Source: Alcaligenaceae bacterium SAGV5 (GTDB lineage: Bacteria > Pseudomonadota > Gammaproteobacteria > Burkholderiales > Burkholderiaceae_B). From it: a DNA stretch of 64,000 bases. The stretch covers positions 682,001-746,000 of the forward strand of contig SPDP01000001.1 in assembly GCA_009360345.1 (NCBI GenBank), written 5' to 3'. How positions within the stretch are numbered: position 1 is the first letter of the stretch; each line of letters opens with the position of its first letter. This document shows, piece after piece, positions 60,472 through 64,000 of the stretch. Below the pieces are notes generated by a model that made no database searches, was not told the origin of the DNA, and worked only from the letters and a program-made list of their open reading frames with translations. A program made the position numbers and the translations under genes.

Positions 60472-61338
60472 CTAGCGGCAGGTCCGCGCCACCAGCGACT
60501 CCAGCTGTCCGTACCAGTCGTGGGCCGGATCGGCCAGCATCAGGTGCGTGTCGAAGTGATCGAGGCCCTTCCAGGCGCGCAGGTCGGCGTCGGCGGGCTG
60601 GCGCTTCAACAGTTCGTGCATGCGCGTATTGGCGCCGATCACGCGAGCGCTGTCCCGTTCCCCGTAGCTCGAGGCCATCGGAACGAGATTGCCGGCAGTC
60701 CAACTGATGGCGCTCATCAGCGCATCCTCGCACTGCTGTTCCAGCAGGGTGGCGTAGACCCGTTCCTCCAGGCTGCCGGGTTCGGGGCAGGGGTGATGCA
60801 GGTCCATGACGCCGCTGATGGGCAGGCAGCCACGGATGTCGCCGGGCGGCACGCCCGCCTGTTCCAGCGCCGGTTTGCGCAGGGCCGCCATCGCGGCTGT
60901 CCCGCCGCCGGCCGAATGTCCCGACAGGTAAAGATTCCGGCAATCGCCCCCCCACTTGTCCACGGTCCGACGCAGCTCGCCCAGCAGCAGGGCCGCGTCG
61001 TCGAAGGCGGCGGGCAGCCGGTGGCGGGGCGCCAGCCGGTAGGTGGGCGCGACCAACACCAGTCCCCGCCGGATGACGGCCTCGGCCATGAAGTGCACGT
61101 ATTCCTTGTAGCCATTGGTCCAGCCTCCGCCGTGCCAGAACACCAGCACCGGCGCACCGCGCGTGCCATCGGCGGCGAACACGTCGTAGCGGTGCTGCGG
61201 ATCGGGCCCATAGGCCTGGTCCCGGGCGCGCAGGGAGCCGGCGTCCAGGCCGCGGGCCCATTCCAGCACGATGTCTTCGTAGCGCTGCGCGGCGGAGAAA
61301 GGCAGGGGAGGTTGCGGGGGAAGTGTGGCGTGGTCCAT
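60472..61338 (-). CDS. alpha/beta hydrolase (esterase/arylformamidase-like)
   Basis: 288 residues. Oxyanion motif HGGGW at 69-73, nucleophile Ser142 in GHSAGGG, and the base His in DHFDTHLML near the C-terminus. This combination is found in hormone-sensitive-lipase-like esterases and kynurenine formamidase-type enzymes. No signal peptide. With the porin, Bug receptor and regulator it could form a small ester or amide uptake and cleavage locus. Confidence 0.87.
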   Translation of the reverse strand: MDHATLPPQPPLPFSAAQRYEDIVLEWARGLDAGSLRARDQAYGPDPQHRYDVFAADGTRGAPVLVFWHGGGWTNGYKEYVHFMAEAVIRRGLVLVAPTYRLAPRHRLPAAFDDAALLLGELRRTVDKWGGDCRNLYLSGHSAGGGTAAMAALRKPALEQAGVPPGDIRGCLPISGVMDLHHPCPEPGSLEERVYATLLEQQCEDALMSAISWTAGNLVPMASSYGERDSARVIGANTRMHELLKRQPADADLRAWKGLDHFDTHLMLADPAHDWYGQLESLVARTCR

Positions 61339-61418
61339 GGCTCATTTTTAATTTCTAATTAATTATATAAATTATATATTTTTGAGAAAATATTTTTTGT
61401 TGTGTGGAAGATAGCAAG

Positions 61419-61449
61419 TTGTCCATCGGTGCTGTATGGATATACAGTG
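61419..61449 (+). promoter_or_regulatory. LexA-type SOS box overlapping a promoter
   Basis: CTGTATGGATATACAG (61432-61447) fits CTGT-N8-ACAG exactly, with TG/TG flanks. A -35 TTGTCC (61419-61424) and -10 TATACA (61441-61446) spaced by 16 bases coincide with it, so LexA would block polymerase. The predicted start point is at or next to the ATG at 61453. Confidence 0.8.
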
Positions 61450-61452
61450 CCG

Positions 61453-62589
61453 ATGGTGAACAGCGATGATCTGCCGCAAGACGGCTACCCCCAGGCACCT
61501 CCCGTCCCACAGCGCGGGCGCGGCGCCGTGCTCAACGTCAGGCACCGGTTCGAGGGCGACCAGCGCGATGCCGTCGACGACGGCTGGGCCGCGCCGGAAG
61601 CAGCGCCGCCCGCGCTCAGGACCGAGGTCGCCGTCGAGCGCGCGCGCAAGATCCTGTCCCGCAACGATTCTCCGGACATCCCCTTCGATCGGGCCATCAA
61701 TCCCTACCGGGGATGCGAGCACGGCTGCGTCTATTGTTTCGCGCGGCCTACGCACGCCTACCTGGGCTGGTCGCCCGGCCTGGACTTCGAAACCCGGCTG
61801 GTCGCCAAGGCCAACGCGGTCGAGGCGCTGAGGGCCGAACTGGGCCGTCCTGGCTATCGGATGGACGTCATCAACATCGGCTCGGCCACCGATGCCTACC
61901 AACCCATCGAACGCCAGTGGAAGCTGACGCGAGGCTTGCTGGAGCTATTGCTGGAAACCCGCCACCCCGTATCGCTGGTCACCAAGGGCGGGCTGGTCGC
62001 GCGGGATGTCGACCTGCTGGCGAGGCTGGCGGAACTGAATCTGGTCGCTGTCTATGTCTCGGTCGCCACGTTGGACGGGCGCGTGGCCCGCACGCTCGAG
62101 CCGCGCGCAGCGGCGCCGAGGCGCCGGCTGGATGCCGTCCGCGAACTGTCCGGCGCCGGCGTGCCGGTGGGTGTCTCGCTCGCCCCCGTCATTCCGTTCA
62201 TCACCGACGACCGGCTGGAACACGTCCTGGAGGCGGCCAAGGACGCGGGCGCGCGAGCGGCCTTCTACACCATGCTGCGCCTGCCCTGGGAGGTCAAGGA
62301 CGTCTTCTCGGACTGGCTCGACGCGCATTTTCCCGACCGCAAGGCCAGAGTGCTGCATTGCCTGGAGGACCTGCGCGGCGGCAGGCTCAACGATGCGCGC
62401 TTTGGCAGCCGCATGCGCGGCCAGGGCGTCTGGGCCGACCTGATTGCCCAGCGCTTCGCGCGTGCCGCGCGCAAGCTCGGGCTGGCGGACCGGCGCATCG
62501 AATTGGAGATGGGGCTGTTCAGGCCGCCGGCCCGCGAGCCCCGGAGCGGGGCGCCCGTCGAAAGCCGCCAGATGCCGCTGTTCGGCTAG
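61453..62589 (+). CDS. PA0069-family radical SAM protein (SplB-like), probably SOS-induced
   Basis: 378 residues with the radical SAM cluster C88-x3-C92-x2-C95 in RGCEHGCVYCFARPTHAYLG and a GSATDAYQPIER motif. This family (PA0069/Rv2578c, related to spore photoproduct lyase) is of uncertain function; in Pseudomonas aeruginosa PA0069 belongs to the LexA regulon. Here an SOS box covers the promoter. The ATG at 61453 lies about seven bases after the -10 with no Shine-Dalgarno, so the mRNA is probably leaderless. An in-frame GTG at 61402 is upstream of the promoter and rejected. A role in DNA damage response is inferred. Confidence 0.9.
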   Translation: MVNSDDLPQDGYPQAPPVPQRGRGAVLNVRHRFEGDQRDAVDDGWAAPEAAPPALRTEVAVERARKILSRNDSPDIPFDRAINPYRGCEHGCVYCFARPTHAYLGWSPGLDFETRLVAKANAVEALRAELGRPGYRMDVINIGSATDAYQPIERQWKLTRGLLELLLETRHPVSLVTKGGLVARDVDLLARLAELNLVAVYVSVATLDGRVARTLEPRAAAPRRRLDAVRELSGAGVPVGVSLAPVIPFITDDRLEHVLEAAKDAGARAAFYTMLRLPWEVKDVFSDWLDAHFPDRKARVLHCLEDLRGGRLNDARFGSRMRGQGVWADLIAQRFARAARKLGLADRRIELEMGLFRPPAREPRSGAPVESRQMPLFG

Positions 62590-62631
62590 TGGCGCGGGCG
62601 CGGAGGGTGAACAGGTCCGGGTTGCCGGCCC

Positions 62632-63093
62632 TCAGGCCGGGATGCCTTCGAACAGGCTCTGGAACAGCAGCACGATGCCTAGCATCAGGATGGCCGTACC
62701 CACGGCCAGCGTGATGCCGGCCACCAGTACCGGTCCCCAGCCGGTGTTCGATTGCCGTGCCTGGCCCGGGTTGTACCTGGCATCGAACCGGGCATCGGAG
62801 GTCAGGCACAGGACGATGGCCTCGATGAAGCCCGCTACGGCCGGAATGAGGAACAAGAAGAAGGCGGGATGGAAATACCACGTTTCGCTGCGCAGCGCCG
62901 TGCCTATCATGATCAGCGAGAACAGCAGGACGACCCAGCCGTGCCGGCGGCCCAGGTACCACCAGTGCGCGCCGGCCCAGCCCAGCACGGCGGCCAGCAG
63001 TCCCGCCACGGTTTTGTGGCGGAATCCCTTGGCCGGAGGAAGTGAATGGGATGTATCGTCAGCGGAATGGGAGGGCATGTGGTGGGAATCCAT
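62632..63093 (-). CDS. TM2-domain membrane protein
   Basis: 153 residues. After a His/Ser-rich start, the TM2 motif AAVLGWAGAHWWYLGRRHGW is followed by two membrane segments and a third C-terminal hydrophobic helix (VLVAGITLAVGTAILMLG). Function of TM2 proteins in bacteria is unknown. It is divergent from rpsP. Starts at residues 1 and 6 are both ATG. Confidence 0.8.
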   Translation of the reverse strand: MDSHHMPSHSADDTSHSLPPAKGFRHKTVAGLLAAVLGWAGAHWWYLGRRHGWVVLLFSLIMIGTALRSETWYFHPAFFLFLIPAVAGFIEAIVLCLTSDARFDARYNPGQARQSNTGWGPVLVAGITLAVGTAILMLGIVLLFQSLFEGIPA

Positions 63094-63102
63094 CGTAGAA
63101 GA

Positions 63103-63117
63103 CCTTGATTTTCAAGG
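63103..63117. repeat. short perfect dyad between the TM2 gene and rpsP
   Basis: CCTTGA-TTT-TCAAGG, perfect six-base arms, nine bases upstream of the TM2 start. It may be an operator for that gene. Too short to be called a terminator. Confidence 0.35.
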
Positions 63118-63135
63118 ACTTTACCGCATCCTTGC

Positions 63136-63164
63136 TTGCTAGGCCTAGCAGGGCGGGCTATACT
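63136..63164 (+). promoter_or_regulatory. rpsP promoter with palindrome at -35
   Basis: TTGCTA (63136-63141) and TATACT (63159-63164) are 17 bases apart, 41 bases before the ATG. The -35 is overlapped by the perfect 14-base palindrome TGCTAGGCCTAGCA (63137-63150), a possible regulator site for the ribosomal protein/rimM-trmD operon. Confidence 0.65.
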
Positions 63165-63205
63165 TTAGGGCTTTTCTAAGTTCAACTTTTTCCAAGGAAT
63201 TACCT

Positions 63206-63466
63206 ATGGTGGTGATTCGTATGTCCCGCGGCGGCTCGAAGAAGCGCCCCTTCTACAACCTCGTTGCAGCCGATTCGCGCAATCGCCGCGATGGCCGTTT
63301 CATCGAGCGCGTGGGTTTCTACAACCCCGTCGCTTCCGAGGGTGAAGAAGGCCTGCGCATCGCGCTCGACCGCGTCGAGCACTGGACCAAGAACGGCGCC
63401 CAGTTGTCGCCGGCCGTGGCCCGCCTCGTCAAGGAATACGGCGCCAAGGTCGCGCCGGCTGCCTGA
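63206..63466 (+). CDS. rpsP: 30S ribosomal protein S16
   Basis: 86 residues, standard length, with [20 protein letters not shown] and [10 protein letters not shown]. The ATG is preceded by AAGGAA. First gene of the usual rpsP-rimM-trmD-rplS operon; rimM follows after four bases. Confidence 0.98.
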   Translation: MVVIRMSRGGSKKRPFYNLVAADSRNRRDGRFIERVGFYNPVASEGEEGLRIALDRVEHWTKNGAQLSPAVARLVKEYGAKVAPAA

Positions 63467-63470
63467 TTCC

Positions 63471-64000
63471 GTGGTGTCCGCTGCGTCCACGGGGTCTGGT
63501 AGCGATCCCGCCTTTCCCGCCGACCTTGTCGAAGTCGGGCATGTGGCGGAGGCCTTCGGTGTTCGTGGCGGCCTGAAGATCCAGCCGTATTCGGCCCAGT
63601 CAGAAGCCTTGCTGGGCAGCCGTACGTGGTGGTTGCGCAAGGGCCCGGAAGTGCGCCGTATCGAGGTGGTCGAAGCCAAGCGCCATGGCGCGGCGGTGAC
63701 GGCCACCTGGCCGGACGTGTCCGACCGGGATCAGGCCCTGGCCTGGAAGGGCTGGACGGTCTTGGTGCCGCGCAGCCAGTTCCCCCGGCTCGCCGAAGGC
63801 GAGTTCTACTGGGTGGACCTGGTCGGCTGCGAATTGACGGGCAAGGATGCGACGGACCGGGAAGTGGTCCTGGGGACGGTGTCGGAAGTCAGCGACAACG
63901 GGGTGCATGCCATTCTGCACGTGGCCTGTGTCGAACCCGTGGCTCCCGGCCAGCCGACGCAGCCGTTGCTCGATGCGCGCGGCAGGCAGCGCGAGACCCT
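63471..64000 (+). CDS. rimM: ribosome maturation factor RimM, 5' part
   Basis: 177 codons before the window ends. LVEVGHVAEAFGVRGGLKIQPYS is the RimM N-terminal signature, and EGEFYWVDLVGCELTG belongs to the junction with the PRC-barrel domain. RimM binds S19 and helps mature the 30S head. Two adjacent GTG codons (63471, 63474) are candidate starts. No stop in the window. Position after rpsP is the conserved one. Confidence 0.95.
   Translation, partial: MVSAASTGSGSDPAFPADLVEVGHVAEAFGVRGGLKIQPYSAQSEALLGSRTWWLRKGPEVRRIEVVEAKRHGAAVTATWPDVSDRDQALAWKGWTVLVPRSQFPRLAEGEFYWVDLVGCELTGKDATDREVVLGTVSEVSDNGVHAILHVACVEPVAPGQPTQPLLDARGRQRET

Overview
The window is GC-rich chromosome of a betaproteobacterium, most likely Alcaligenaceae (Bordetella/Achromobacter group). 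The indications are uniformly high GC, a fused MurE-MurF ligase, two Bug/TTT-type periplasmic receptors, a Lys/Ala-rich SWIB protein, and an rrn operon in the order 16S-tRNA-Ile-tRNA-Ala-23S-5S. I cannot fix the genus or species from sequence alone. No insertion sequence, prophage, integrase or CRISPR array was seen.

Layout. 1-1.6 kb: end of an alpha/beta hydrolase gene, a small unknown gene and a split ChrA-type transporter pair. 1.7-3.1 kb: a lipoprotein-like gene without a signal peptide. 3.4-22.9 kb: a complete division and cell wall (dcw) cluster on the minus strand, mraZ-rsmH-ftsL-ftsI-murE/F-mraY-murD-ftsW-murG-murC-ddlB-ftsQ-ftsA-ftsZ, then a Prx5-type peroxiredoxin and lpxC. Most cluster genes overlap by 4 bases. 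Two large palindromic intergenic elements, sharing an arm, lie on either side of the peroxiredoxin-lpxC pair. 23.2-29.0 kb: an uncharacterised five-gene catabolic operon (thiolase, acyl-CoA ligase, Bug receptor, metallo-beta-lactamase-fold hydrolase, FAH-family hydrolase) facing a PAS-LuxR regulator. 29.6-34.2 kb: rnpB, a DUF3025 gene, pyrC, an M20 amidohydrolase and a DUF3047 lipoprotein. 34.4-36.0 kb: a histone-H1-like SWIB protein and a PQQ-type sugar dehydrogenase. 36.2-41.8 kb: an rRNA operon on the minus strand with recognisable promoter and boxA sites.

The rrn promoter lies directly against a 5'-truncated etfA gene on the plus strand; etfB is absent. This is the clearest sign of rearrangement (or mis-assembly) in the window. 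It is followed by an acyl-CoA dehydrogenase, a small serine hydrolase, a 1-Cys peroxiredoxin and a DoxX protein. 46.6-54.7 kb: a sulfate assimilation regulon with cysB divergent from sbp-cysT-cysW-cysA-cysH-cysD-cysN. CysH carries the Cys pairs of an iron-sulfur APS reductase and CysN has no APS kinase domain, so sulfate is probably reduced through APS directly. 54.7-57.3 kb: a DUF454 membrane protein and a UvrD-like helicase with a C-terminal DUF5710-like module. 57.4-61.3 kb: a porin, a Bug receptor, a GntR/FCD regulator and an esterase-like hydrolase that look like one small uptake locus. 61.4-64 kb: a PA0069-family radical SAM gene with a LexA-type box over its promoter and a probably leaderless start, a TM2 protein, rpsP and the start of rimM.

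The most interesting points are the rrn/etfA junction, the undescribed catabolic operon with a dyad upstream, the LexA-box/leaderless radical SAM gene, the helicase-DUF5710 fusion, the palindromic elements in the dcw cluster, the signal-less lipoprotein gene and the rnpB promoter that contains the stop codon of the gene before it.
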